From an uncultured Nitrososphaerales archaeon (GTDB taxonomy: Archaea > Thermoproteota > Nitrososphaeria > Nitrososphaerales > Nitrosocaldaceae): DNA of 64,000 bases. The notes under the pieces are model-generated. The model did not search any database. It saw only the letters and a list, made by a program, of their open reading frames with translations, and was not told the origin of the DNA. The DNA is taken from positions 1 through 64,000 of the forward strand of contig CALHIV010000003.1 in assembly GCA_938030895.1 (NCBI GenBank), in the 5' to 3' direction. Made by a program: the position numbers and the translations under genes. Below, one piece after another: positions 1 to 8,586 of this stretch; the first letter of the stretch is position 1, and each line of letters opens with the position of its first letter.

Positions 1-102
1 CTTCTCGATACAAAAGTTAACCATATCCCTAAAGTCCATCAGTATCTTTCTCATCTCATCATTAGGCTCATAGCCAAATGGTACTGATAACGTTAATTCC
101 AT
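1..102 (-). CDS. N-terminus of TnpB/OrfB-like protein (partial)
   Basis: The first 34 codons of a minus-strand gene lie at the left edge; the rest is outside the window. The start ATG is followed by a stretch with 'PFGYEPND' and 'FRDMVNFCIEK', resembling the N-terminal strand and helix of IS200/IS605-family OrfB/TnpB proteins (RNA-guided nucleases of transposons). A TATA-like stretch (about 121-132) lies roughly 20-30 bp before the start. Only a short piece is visible, so neither the RuvC nor the zinc-ribbon domain can be checked and the family call is tentative. Confidence 0.4.
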   Translation of the reverse strand, partial: MELTLSVPFGYEPNDEMRKILMDFRDMVNFCIEK

Positions 103-659
103 CAATAGGGGAGTACACTAACAATATATAAAGTTAGCTATATAAGAAGTGCTGACAATACCCTATTTGTAACATGAGGCTAACAAACGTATTGTATGGT
201 GATATAATAGAAGAGAATGCTTGTAGAGTATAAAGAGGGAAGAGCAAGAGTACAGTGGCAGTGCACAATTCTCCTCTCTCCTACTCTCCTCCTACTCTTC
301 TCTCCTCCTCTCTCCTCCTCTCTCCTACTCTTCTTTACTCTCTTTTCTCTTCTCTAATTCTGCTGTATAATGGAGAATAACATTACACATGAACTGAATC
401 CTCCAACGCTTTGGCGATATGCCTTTTCTTATGACAAGGATTTAGCTTGGTAATATATTGTTATTATATGGAGATAGAAGTGAGATAGAAAAAAGAAGCA
501 GAGATGGAGGAAGGGAACAGAGGTAGAGGGGTAGAAGGGGGTAACAATAAACATTTAATTGTAAACCAATAACTTGCTTAAATCTAGGAAAGATCAGCTT
601 AGATTTATCATCTTGACAAGACTAATAAAATAAAAAGATAGATATGGAGATGGAAGAAA
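103..659. other. Gene-free stretch with pyrimidine tract
   Basis: I see no convincing coding sequence here. It contains a promoter-like AT-rich patch beside the tnpB-like start and a long C/T-only tract at about 270-353 built from TCTCC/TACTC units. Together with the decayed gene to the right and the transposon-type gene to the left it looks like eroded accessory DNA. Confidence 0.5.
270..353. repeat. CT-rich simple-sequence tract
   Basis: Imperfect tandem CTCCT/CTACT units form an almost pure pyrimidine run on the plus strand. No coding role is visible. Similar low-complexity tracts recur elsewhere in the window. Confidence 0.7.
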
Positions 660-1480
660 TATTATTATTTCCTAGGGCTTCTCCAACTCGTATCTTCAAC
701 TCATCCATTGGCACATAACCACCAACAGTATAGTAAACAAGTTCCTTCTGATCTATCATTGCTGCTACTGTTAACATGGTGATGGCTCACTACTTATAAC
801 CTTATCATCCAATATGACTAGGCTATTATTACTCCAGCCTCCCAGCCCATTGCAGGGTTATCGTCGATCTCAAATATCTGGATGAGATCGCCCCTCTGTG
901 AGTTTGCCTTCTCCTCATAGAAGCTCCCTACACCTCTATCTATAACCTTCTCCTTAGCCTCCATATGCTCTGCACCATGCCATGTAGCAGTAAAGGTAAT
1001 AGCATATCTGCCTATACTTCCACTAGAGATATCTATATCCTCAGGTATGAAGTGCATAACTAGATCAGCCCTTGATGGTGGTAGTAGTATACTGGCCTAT
1101 AACCAGATGGCATGTATATGGTACCCTTACTGGAGGGAACGGTTCTCTTGTTAATCTTACTAATGCAGTATCTTGGCACTTCCACTCCCCTATCTGTACA
1201 TACCTAATCTCAGGCTTGTTACTTGCCTATACACTCAACCTGAATTCAAGGTTAGATACACTAATGGCAGGGATGAGGCTATCACTGCAACAATAAGAGA
1301 GCAATCATGAGCTGACCGTTCAACAACTCCATAACTACCATCATACCATTATATAACCACATCTATGGCTTCATATGCTAATTTTTTAACCATGCTCTGT
1401 GCTTCACCATAGTTAATCTCTCCCACAATATAAAGAATGTTGCTATTACTACTGCTATTATAGCGGTTACTCTCATCATC
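660..1480 (-). pseudogene. Decayed exported/lipoprotein-like gene
   Basis: Reading the minus strand from an ATGATG at 1480 gives a signal-peptide-like start (MRVTAIIAVVIATFFIL), then pieces in different frames: 'GEINYGEAQSMVKKLAYEA', 'YMPSGYRPVYYYH', a clean 79-residue stretch (818-1057) with 'NPAMGWEAG', then 'SLVILDDKVISSEPSP' and 'VGGYVPMDELKIRVGEALG' in another frame. The order resembles one secreted protein of the type ending in 'GYVPMDEL.KIAESL' (DUF4367-like) broken by several frameshifts. A TATA-like box (about 1505-1515) precedes the old start. The family is tentative; the multi-frame decay is directly visible. Confidence 0.5.
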
Positions 1481-1685
1481 TATAAGAAAGAGAATGCTAT
1501 ATATAACGATCAAAGATAATGGTGATATAAACCTGCCTAATCATAAAGTTAATGATTGGGCTTGTTGGGTAGCGATATTTTGCCATCTTTCTCATCTGTA
1601 GTAATCAAGGATAAGAATTCAATATGCTATCGCTTCGTATTTGAAGTTGGATAGATATATTACCTACCATCTATGATATTAAATC

Positions 1686-2108
1686 ATGGATGATTCAAGG
1701 TACGAGATGCTCCTTCAAAGGCTATATAGTAAGATCCCAGCAAGGAGCAGCAAGGGCGCATTCAGGCTTGAGATACCACAGCCAGATGTTGTATGGTCTG
1801 GGAATAGAACCATCTTAAGAAACTTCGATGTTTATCCAAAGATACTTCGAAGGGATCCAGAGAAGTTACTGCTCTTCCTGGCAAAGGAGATAGGTTCATC
1901 AGCAAATATAGTGAATGAGAAGGCGTTCTTCGTTGGTAAATGGGAGCCATCTATATTCTATTCGCTACTGCAGAGGTACATCAAAGAGTATGTCATATGC
2001 CCTGTATGCAACTCACCAGATACAAAGGTTGAGAAGGTTAAGAGGCTTGTATTCCTTACATGCGAGGCATGCGGTGCAAGATCCCCGATAAAGGGCAAGT
2101 TCATCTAA
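1686..2108 (+). CDS. Translation initiation factor aIF2 subunit beta
   Basis: A 140-residue protein of the usual aIF2-beta length. aIF2 is the heterotrimer that brings initiator Met-tRNA to the small ribosomal subunit. The N-terminal half has the family's mixed alpha/beta core and the C-terminus is a zinc ribbon, CPVCNSPDT...CEACGA (residues about 108-130, C-x2-C...C-x2-C). It heads a co-directional run with DUF424, aIF1A, RIO1, a KH protein and topoisomerase VI, a common archaeal arrangement. AT-rich promoter-like sequence lies about 25-35 bp upstream. Confidence 0.95.
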   Translation: MDDSRYEMLLQRLYSKIPARSSKGAFRLEIPQPDVVWSGNRTILRNFDVYPKILRRDPEKLLLFLAKEIGSSANIVNEKAFFVGKWEPSIFYSLLQRYIKEYVICPVCNSPDTKVEKVKRLVFLTCEACGARSPIKGKFI

Positions 2109-2125
2109 CCTATTTATGAACGCAT

Positions 2126-2428
2126 ATGTACTATTCTAGAAGTACAAACTACCAAGGCTCACTGATGATAAATATATGCGATGAGGAGCTCATAGGGAGC
2201 AAGATAAAGGAGGGTAATCTAGAGGTTGATATAAGCAAGGATTACTTCCATGAGCGTATAGGGGATGAGGATGCCATAGCGCTGCTAAGATCATGCTCTA
2301 TAGCAAACCTTGTTGGTAAGAGGATAGTATCAAAGGCATTAGAGATGAGGTTGGCATCGCCCCAAAGTGTTAGATATATAGCGGGCGTACCATTCCTTAT
2401 GCTCTTCAAGTTCATTCACAGTTACTAG
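2126..2428 (+). CDS. DUF424 family protein
   Basis: A 100-residue protein matching the small archaeal DUF424 family, which usually sits beside aIF2-beta. The hallmark 'CDEELIGSKIKEGNLEV' (residues about 18-34) is followed by 'DAIALLRSCSIANLVGKR' and ends 'GVPFLMLFKFI'. Function is unknown; the neighbourhood suggests a role in translation. The start used here is 17 bp after aIF2-beta and keeps the whole first strand; a second ATG at 2165 would shorten it by 13 residues. Confidence 0.85.
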   Translation: MYYSRSTNYQGSLMINICDEELIGSKIKEGNLEVDISKDYFHERIGDEDAIALLRSCSIANLVGKRIVSKALEMRLASPQSVRYIAGVPFLMLFKFIHSY

Positions 2429-2474
2429 CAAGCAGATGCAAAACTAGAAATAGATTATTGTAAGTATAATATGC

Positions 2475-2786
2475 ATGGGTAAGAGGAAGGTACTGAGCGA
2501 GGCAGAGTTGAAGGAACTGGTCTTACCAGCGGAGGGAGAGATACTGGGTAGAGTGATAAAGATGCTTGGGAGTGATCATGTGCTAGTGAAGTGCGTTGAT
2601 AACAAGAACAGGATAGCAAGGATAAGGGGTAAGTTGAAGAGGAAGATATGGGTTAGGGATAACGATGTTGTGTTAGTAGCACCATGGGAGTTCAAGAGTG
2701 ATGATAGAGGGGATATAGTGTGGAGGTATACCCTTGCACAGGTCGACTGGTTAAAGGCAAACGGCTACCTCCCACAGGATTTTTAG
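2475..2786 (+). CDS. Translation initiation factor aIF1A
   Basis: A 103-residue S1/OB-fold protein of normal aIF1A length. 'GEILGRVIKMLGSDHVLVKC' begins the OB barrel, 'RIRGKLKRKIWVRDNDVVLV' is the basic RNA-binding face, and the tail 'WLKANGYLPQDF' is typical. It occupies the A site region of the small subunit during initiation, together with aIF1 and aIF2. It lies 46 bp after DUF424 and before rio1. Confidence 0.95.
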   Translation: MGKRKVLSEAELKELVLPAEGEILGRVIKMLGSDHVLVKCVDNKNRIARIRGKLKRKIWVRDNDVVLVAPWEFKSDDRGDIVWRYTLAQVDWLKANGYLPQDF

Positions 2787-2859
2787 TTCATTAACCACTA
2801 TATGGAATAAATATTATACAAATAACACATTCTAACGATCATGCTCTCAGGTGCATGCC

Positions 2860-3678
2860 ATGAGCCATTATAACAATGATGGTAGGGAGGAGAGGATAGA
2901 TAAGAGGGTGTTAAGGGAACTAATCAGGATAGAGAGGGAGCAGAAGATCAAGGAGAGGGATGAGTCTCTCGTGAAGGTGAAGGAGGAGGTCTTTGACTAT
3001 AGTACTATGCTAACCCTCTATAAGGTAATGAACTCTGGCTACCTTGCATACCTTAATGGTGTAGTAGCAAGTGGCAAAGAATCTAGAGTCTACTGGGGTG
3101 TGGCAGAGGATGGGAGCAATGTAGCAGTGAAGATATACCTGGTTGCTACAGCAGAGTTCAGGCATAGATTACAGTACATAGTCGGTGATCCTAGGTTCAA
3201 GCGTGTAAGGAGAGGGATTCGTAACATAGTTAGACTCTGGGCTAGGAAGGAGTTCAAGAACCTTAGCAGGGCATACTCCAATGGTGTTAGTGTACCAAAG
3301 CCGATATACGTTAAGGAGAACGTACTACTGATGGAGTTCATAGGTAGCAGTGATGGTATCCCAGCACCTACACTCAACCACTGCACTGTAGGAAAGGAGC
3401 AGTATGAGCAGGTTATAGACAACATCATCAGGCTTTATAAGGATGCTAGATTGGTACATGCCGATCTATCAGAGTTCAACATATTCCTTCACAACTCTAG
3501 GATAGTCATATTCGACTTTGGTTCTGCAGTGGATGTGAAGCATCCCAATGCTCATGAGTTCCTCCTCAGGGATATAAGGAATGTGAACAGGTTCTTCAGC
3601 AAGCATGGTGTAGAGGTTCATGATATAAATTATCTAATGGGTATGATAAGGGATGATGGAGTTCGAGCAGATAGTTAG
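2860..3678 (+). CDS. rio1: RIO1-type serine protein kinase/ATPase
   Basis: Atypical kinase/ATPase needed in late small-subunit maturation. The P-loop region 'VVASGKESRVYWG', the ATP lysine in 'NVAVKIY', the catalytic 'VHADLSEFNIFLH' (Asp and Asn) and the metal-binding 'IFDFGSAVD' of the RIO1 branch are all present; total length about 272 residues fits. The ATG at 2860 is preferred over an in-frame GTG at 2851. Its end overlaps the KH-protein start by 26 bp, implying translational coupling. Confidence 0.93.
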   Translation: MSHYNNDGREERIDKRVLRELIRIEREQKIKERDESLVKVKEEVFDYSTMLTLYKVMNSGYLAYLNGVVASGKESRVYWGVAEDGSNVAVKIYLVATAEFRHRLQYIVGDPRFKRVRRGIRNIVRLWARKEFKNLSRAYSNGVSVPKPIYVKENVLLMEFIGSSDGIPAPTLNHCTVGKEQYEQVIDNIIRLYKDARLVHADLSEFNIFLHNSRIVIFDFGSAVDVKHPNAHEFLLRDIRNVNRFFSKHGVEVHDINYLMGMIRDDGVRADS

Positions 3679-4282
3679 GATTCCAAGGGATAGGATAGGC
3701 GTATTGATAGGTAGAGATGGGAAGGTTAAGAGTATGGTTGAGCGATCATGCAATGTTAAACTCCATATAGATGGTGAGGATGGTAGTGTAAAGATAACTA
3801 CTATTGATACTGAGGAAGCAAATAAGGGTATGGAGAGTGAAGGCAAGGATAGCAACAGCATAGATGTTAGAGTATTCAAGGCTGTGGAGTTTGTAACAGC
3901 AGTAGCAAGAGGATTCTCGCCCGAACGTGCTATGAGGCTCCTCAGAGAGGATGAATGTATGATAACGGTTATAGATCTTAAAGATCATGTTGGGAGATCA
4001 CAGAACGCTATACAGAGGGTTAAAGGCAGGCTCATAGGCTCCAATGGGAAGGCTAGAAGGCTCATAGAGGAGTTAACAGGGGCATACATCTCAGTCTATG
4101 GGCATTACGTTGCTATAATAGGTAAGGCTGAAGAGGTTCGGCTTGCAACTGAAGCAGTTACAATGATAATAAATGGTAGTATGCACTCAACCGTATACAA
4201 TATGCTCCAGAAGGCTAGAAGAAAGGCAAAGATGGAGATGCTCAAACTCTGGGAGGATGAGAGCATTGCTGGTGGTGGTTGA
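3653..4282 (+). CDS. Two-KH-domain RNA-binding protein (Pno1/Dim2-like)
   Basis: A 209-residue protein with two KH domains: the first near 'IPRDRIGVLIGRDGKVKSM' (residues 9-28), the second around 'RLIGSNGKARRLIEELTGAY' (about 125-145), each with a GxxG loop (GRDG, GSNG). Archaeal Pno1/Dim2-type proteins bind the 3' region of 16S rRNA and work with Rio kinases, and here it overlaps rio1. A charged insert (about residues 45-70) separates the first KH from the rest. The C-terminal helix is rich in Lys/Arg. Confidence 0.88.
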   Translation: MMEFEQIVRIPRDRIGVLIGRDGKVKSMVERSCNVKLHIDGEDGSVKITTIDTEEANKGMESEGKDSNSIDVRVFKAVEFVTAVARGFSPERAMRLLREDECMITVIDLKDHVGRSQNAIQRVKGRLIGSNGKARRLIEELTGAYISVYGHYVAIIGKAEEVRLATEAVTMIINGSMHSTVYNMLQKARRKAKMEMLKLWEDESIAGGG

Positions 4283-4284
4283 GG

Positions 4285-6237
4285 ATGAGCATATTCACGG
4301 AGATAAGCCCATCGGAGTTCTTCTATAGGAATAGAGATCTAGCAGGGTTCACCAACCCTACAAGAGCGTTATACATGACTGTAAGAGAGTTGGTAGAGAA
4401 CTCGCTAGATGCCTGTGACTCCTCAAGCATACTGCCTGAGATAAGCGTCTCTATAAGGGAGCATGTGGAAGTGCAAGGGATGCCAGATCCAAAGCATTAC
4501 ACAGTAACAGTTAAGGATAATGGTCCTGCAATAGAACCAGAGCATGTACCACTAGCCTTTGGTAAGGTACTCTATGGAACAAAGTTCACACTGAAGCAGA
4601 ATAGGGGCATGTTCGGTCTTGGAGCAACTATGGCGATACTCTATGGCCAGATAACAACCAATAAACCAGCAGTGATAAGGACTGTAAGGGATGGGTATGC
4701 TTATGAGTATGTTATGATGCTTGATATACAGAGGAACAAGCCTATAATACTGAGTAAGAGCATTAGGGAGTCATACAATGGGAGAGGGTTGGAGGTTAGC
4801 ATAACCCTACTTGGGGACTATTCAAAGGCACAGCAGAAGGTGAGGGATTACATAGCACAGACAGCCCTTATCACCCCATATGCTGATATAGTGCTTGAGG
4901 AGCCAAATGGGAGTAGCATATCATTCAAGAGGATAATGGATAAGATGCCAAATCCTCCAGTCGAGGTTAAGCCCCATCCAGCAGGTATAGATGTTGAGAC
5001 TCTAAGGAGGCTTATCCAGAGCGAGATAGGTTCTATAGCATTACATGAGGCTAAGGAGAGAGTTAGAGAGGTGTTAAGATCTAGCAGTAGTAGAGTCCTT
5101 ACCGATATTGCAAGGGAGCGCTGGGATAAACTCTCTATTAGCATGAGGACTGCAGTATCACTCCTAATCATGTTGGATATGGATGTTGAGGATATGGATA
5201 AGGTTAGGATAGATAGGATAGATCCTGTTGCTGATGAGATACACTATACTGCACTGCTTGATAGCGAGTATAGGACAGCAAAGATGAAGGATTTAGAGCC
5301 ATTCAGATCCCATCTACACTCTATTGCTATGGGCGATACACTACTCTCCTTCCTTGTAAAGAACTTCCAGAGGGTAGGGTTGAGTACAGCGAAGAGGTTC
5401 CTTGCATTTGCAGAGATGGATGAGGGTAAGAGGATAGGCATGCTTAGAAATGAGGAGATAGTCAGGCTTGCTGATGCTATGCACAGGTATGGTGGCTTCC
5501 TACCCCCAGATGCAACATGTTTATCTCCAATAGGCGAAGAGGCGTTAGAGGCAGGTATGAGGAGCATATTCAAGCCGGAGTTTGTAGCAGTTGTACAGAG
5601 ACCTCCAAGCGCATACTCTGGCTTCCCATTTATAGTGGAGGTTGGTATAGCGTATGGGGGAGGTATAGAGGGTAAGGGGATAAGGCTGTACAGGTTTGCC
5701 AACAAGATACCCTTGCTCTATGATGAAGGGAGTGATGTTGCATGGAAGGTTATAGATGAGATAGATTGGGCAAGGTACAAGGTCAAGGCGGATGAGATGC
5801 CTATAGCGATTGTAACTCACATATGCTCAACAAGGATACCATACAAGACAGTAGGCAAGGAGTACATAGCGGATAGGCCTGAGATAGAGTATGAGTTGAA
5901 GAACGCAATAAGGTTCCTTGCAAGGAGGTTATCGATGTATCTGAGCAGGAAGGGGAGCATCGCAATGGCAAAGAAGAGGCTTGGGCTCTACTCAAGGTAT
6001 ATACCCCTCTTGGCAAGGTTTGCTACAGAGTTGAGTAGGGCTGAGGGGGAGCCTAGATACAAGAGACTGCTTAGGTTAGGGGAGCAGTATGAACAAGAGA
6101 TTGTAAGCATGAGTATGGGTGGAGTAAGGGGTGAGGAGGTTGATAGGCATGAAGGGGCGAATAGTGCCAATGGGATAGAGCATGATGACAATAACGATAT
6201 AGATGGTAAAGAAAGGTGGCTAGCAAGGGATGAGTAG
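4285..6237 (+). CDS. top6B: DNA topoisomerase VI subunit B
   Basis: GHKL ATPase subunit of the archaeal type IIB topoisomerase. Seen: Bergerat fold motifs 'RELVENSLDACD', 'VKDNGPAI' and 'GMFGLGATMAILYGQ', then the helix-two-turn-helix and transducer domains. The track-length start is TTG at 4279 overlapping the KH stop; ATG at 4285, preceded by GGTGGTGGTTGAGG, is preferred (650 residues). The last ~45 residues are an acidic, Asn/Asp-rich low-complexity tail not needed for the fold. Overlaps top6A by 8 bp. Confidence 0.95.
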   Translation: MSIFTEISPSEFFYRNRDLAGFTNPTRALYMTVRELVENSLDACDSSSILPEISVSIREHVEVQGMPDPKHYTVTVKDNGPAIEPEHVPLAFGKVLYGTKFTLKQNRGMFGLGATMAILYGQITTNKPAVIRTVRDGYAYEYVMMLDIQRNKPIILSKSIRESYNGRGLEVSITLLGDYSKAQQKVRDYIAQTALITPYADIVLEEPNGSSISFKRIMDKMPNPPVEVKPHPAGIDVETLRRLIQSEIGSIALHEAKERVREVLRSSSSRVLTDIARERWDKLSISMRTAVSLLIMLDMDVEDMDKVRIDRIDPVADEIHYTALLDSEYRTAKMKDLEPFRSHLHSIAMGDTLLSFLVKNFQRVGLSTAKRFLAFAEMDEGKRIGMLRNEEIVRLADAMHRYGGFLPPDATCLSPIGEEALEAGMRSIFKPEFVAVVQRPPSAYSGFPFIVEVGIAYGGGIEGKGIRLYRFANKIPLLYDEGSDVAWKVIDEIDWARYKVKADEMPIAIVTHICSTRIPYKTVGKEYIADRPEIEYELKNAIRFLARRLSMYLSRKGSIAMAKKRLGLYSRYIPLLARFATELSRAEGEPRYKRLLRLGEQYEQEIVSMSMGGVRGEEVDRHEGANSANGIEHDDNNDIDGKERWLARDE

Positions 6238-7678
6238 AGTGGAGAGGAAGAGGGGTAAGAAGGTTAGATACAGAGGTAGAGGTAGAGGTGGAGGTGAGGA
6301 CAAGCACAAGGGTAAGGGCATAAGAGATAGGACTGGAGCAGATAATAGAAGAGTTGATAAGAGTAGCATAAGGAAGAGCAGTAATAGGAAGAGGAGTGGT
6401 AGAAAGGGTATGGATGATTCTAGGTTAAGGGAGGAGGGCAAGAGTTACAAGGATGAGAGGTTCGATGCTGCTAGTAAGAATAGGAGGGGAAGAATTAAGA
6501 GGGGTGATTATACAAGTAAGAAGGATGAAGGATCCATTGTAAAGGGGAAGGGTATGAGCACTACTAGTAAGAGCAGTGCAAATACAAAGGGTATCAGCAT
6601 AGAATCTCAGAGGGAGAAGAAGGACAAGGTCAAGAAACTCTTAATAGAGTTGGGTAAGAGGATATACAACGATCTCGATAGTGGTGTATTCCCTGAAGTT
6701 CATATACCAAGCAGATCAGTAACAAACATAGTATATGATAAGAGGTTGAGGCAGTACATACTAGGCGATGCAAAGATAGTAAGGTCTGCAAAGAATATAA
6801 GGCATCTCAGATCCTTTACACAACTCATCTGGCTTGCATTCTTTGTAGACAAGTTAGTTAATGAGGGTAAGACCAGTACGCTGAGAGATGTTTACTACTC
6901 AGCCCAGGCATTCAACATAGACTTTGAAGACCAAGCAGAGTCAGATCACATAATAACCGATCTTGAAGCATTGCTCTCACTTGCAAGGGAAGACTTCAAT
7001 ATATACCCGGAGGAGAGGAGCAGTATATTCGGCGATCTTACAATAGAGTATACCGTGCCAGGGTATGAGGGGAGGAGGCTAAACCTCTCAGACCATCCAG
7101 ATGGCTATCTAATAGGCCCTAGCCTTAGCAGTGCAGAGTTCATAGATACAAGTGCGGAGATGGTTCTAGCAGTTGAGAAGGGAGGTATATTCACAAGGTT
7201 TGTAGAGGAGAACGTGCATAGGAGGTTCAAGGCTATAATAGTAGATACAGCAGGTCAAGCACCAAGATCGACTAGGTACTTGCTCATGAGGCTCAATAGG
7301 GAACTCAACCTCCCTGTATACATCCTTACAGATGGGGATGTATATGGTGAGCATATAGCCATGGTCATAAAGTCTGGATCGGCAAATGCAGCACACCTTA
7401 GAGAACTTACAGTGCCAGATGCAAAGTGGATAGGCGTATGGGCCAGTGATATTCAGAGATACAAACTTCCAACGGATCCCATGACTGAGCAGGATGTGAA
7501 GAGATGTCATGAACTCAGGCAAGACCCTAGATACCAATCTGATATATGGAGGAGTGAGTTGGAACTCTTCCTTAAGATGAAGAGGAAGAGTGAGTTGGAG
7601 GCATTCGCAAAGTATGGATTGACGAAGATAACAGATGATTATCTACCAGAGAAGTTGGAGATGGCAAAGAGTTTATAG
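6230..7678 (+). CDS. top6A: DNA topoisomerase VI subunit A with long basic N-terminal extension
   Basis: Spo11-like DNA-cleaving subunit. The core begins near residue 128. The catalytic tyrosine lies in 'TSTLRDVYYSAQ' (Y222 or Y223), and the Toprim domain has the glutamate in 'VLAVEKGG' and the acidic motif in 'YILTDGDVYG'. At 482 residues it is about 100-120 longer than usual: residues 1-125 are extremely Arg/Lys/Ser/Gly rich, with RGRGRGGG and many short basic repeats, and no predicted fold. An alternative start at M109 would give a near-normal length. Translationally coupled to top6B. Confidence 0.93.
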   Translation: MSRVERKRGKKVRYRGRGRGGGEDKHKGKGIRDRTGADNRRVDKSSIRKSSNRKRSGRKGMDDSRLREEGKSYKDERFDAASKNRRGRIKRGDYTSKKDEGSIVKGKGMSTTSKSSANTKGISIESQREKKDKVKKLLIELGKRIYNDLDSGVFPEVHIPSRSVTNIVYDKRLRQYILGDAKIVRSAKNIRHLRSFTQLIWLAFFVDKLVNEGKTSTLRDVYYSAQAFNIDFEDQAESDHIITDLEALLSLAREDFNIYPEERSSIFGDLTIEYTVPGYEGRRLNLSDHPDGYLIGPSLSSAEFIDTSAEMVLAVEKGGIFTRFVEENVHRRFKAIIVDTAGQAPRSTRYLLMRLNRELNLPVYILTDGDVYGEHIAMVIKSGSANAAHLRELTVPDAKWIGVWASDIQRYKLPTDPMTEQDVKRCHELRQDPRYQSDIWRSELELFLKMKRKSELEAFAKYGLTKITDDYLPEKLEMAKSL

Positions 7679-7776
7679 TTGGTCTATAGCATAGCCTACA
7701 TTTGAGTTGTTGGTTTGATGTTGCGCATCATTATTAGTTATCCAAACCTCTATCTCTATCTCTATCTATCCTGGAG

Positions 7777-8250
7777 TTACATCAACTTCTTTATCTTTAA
7801 GGTTAGTATACCATTCCTGTATCTGAACTCCGCTATCCCCATATCCTCGCTAACATCCAATACTATTGATCTTGTGAAGTTCTGCCCTCCATTTATGTAG
7901 AGCGTTCCGTTTATGAGCCTAGCGTTTACCTCCTCTTCTGGTCCTGGCACTTCAGCAACGAATATTATCTCATTCTCTCCTTTGATGAGATCGTATACCC
8001 AGTCCTTATGCTGTTCCATCCTGTGACTTACAGGCTTCGCCTCCTCTACCTTGAATACCTTCCTGAGGTGGATGGTCCAGTATGCTATAAATCCAGACGC
8101 TGTTAGAAGCATTATAAACCCAGCATAACCATTATCTATCCTAGTCAGTATTGCATACATTGCACCAAAGAAGAGTAGTGCTAACAGTACTATTATAAAC
8201 CCAGCATTCTTATCATAAACTGGAGGCCTATATCTGGATAATCTATGCAT
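7777..8250 (-). CDS. Membrane-anchored HSP20/alpha-crystallin-like protein
   Basis: A 157-residue protein with two hydrophobic helices near the N-terminus (about 16-36 and 42-63) followed by a soluble domain. The latter (about 88-157) reads as an HSP20/CS beta-sandwich: 'EIIFVAEVPGPEEEVNARL' for the first strands, 'LYINGG', and the closing 'RNGILTLKIKKL', the usual HSP20 end. Small heat-shock proteins are normally soluble, so membrane anchoring is unusual. Function is inferred (membrane-associated holdase or CS-domain adaptor). Confidence 0.65.
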   Translation of the reverse strand: MHRLSRYRPPVYDKNAGFIIVLLALLFFGAMYAILTRIDNGYAGFIMLLTASGFIAYWTIHLRKVFKVEEAKPVSHRMEQHKDWVYDLIKGENEIIFVAEVPGPEEEVNARLINGTLYINGGQNFTRSIVLDVSEDMGIAEFRYRNGILTLKIKKLM

Positions 8251-8328
8251 ATACTGAGTTTACTTTATTATATATAAAAATCTTTTACCAAAAGACATCG
8301 TAGTGGATGGGCCTATACTCATGGATAT

Positions 8329-8340
8329 CTTATAAATAAT
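8329..8340 (+). promoter_or_regulatory. TATA box for small membrane protein
   Basis: CTTATAAATAAT lies about 27-38 bp before the ATG at 8367, the spacing expected for an archaeal promoter giving a leaderless or very short leader transcript. Confidence 0.55.
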
Positions 8341-8366
8341 TATAACCCTCTTATTGTATAGTTTGT

Positions 8367-8567
8367 ATGGGCATGGCATCAAGATTTGGGATATATGCAA
8401 AGGGTACCATAGTTGCATTGGTAATGGGCGTGCCTGCTGTAGCATCGTTCCTAATAACATGGAGGATTACCAATAGCATGCTCACAGCAGTGGTGGTTAG
8501 CCTAGTTGTGTATATTATAGCAATAGGATTCGCATTCAAGGTAGCAAAGAGACTTGCTAACGCATAA
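8367..8567 (+). CDS. Small two-helix membrane protein
   Basis: A 66-residue hydrophobic protein with two predicted membrane helices (about 11-31 and 37-57) and a short basic C-terminus (VAKRLANA). It has its own promoter and a good start; the second ATG (residue 3) is an alternative. No family recognised. It is transcribed convergently toward ubiX, whose 3' end is 20 bp away. Confidence 0.65.
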   Translation: MGMASRFGIYAKGTIVALVMGVPAVASFLITWRITNSMLTAVVVSLVVYIIAIGFAFKVAKRLANA

Positions 8568-8586
8568 ACATGTACTTGTATTCAAC

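Noticed and set aside
1072-1296. 74-codon plus-strand frame
   Set aside because: Overlaps the minus-strand decayed exported-protein gene and shows no protein-like pattern.
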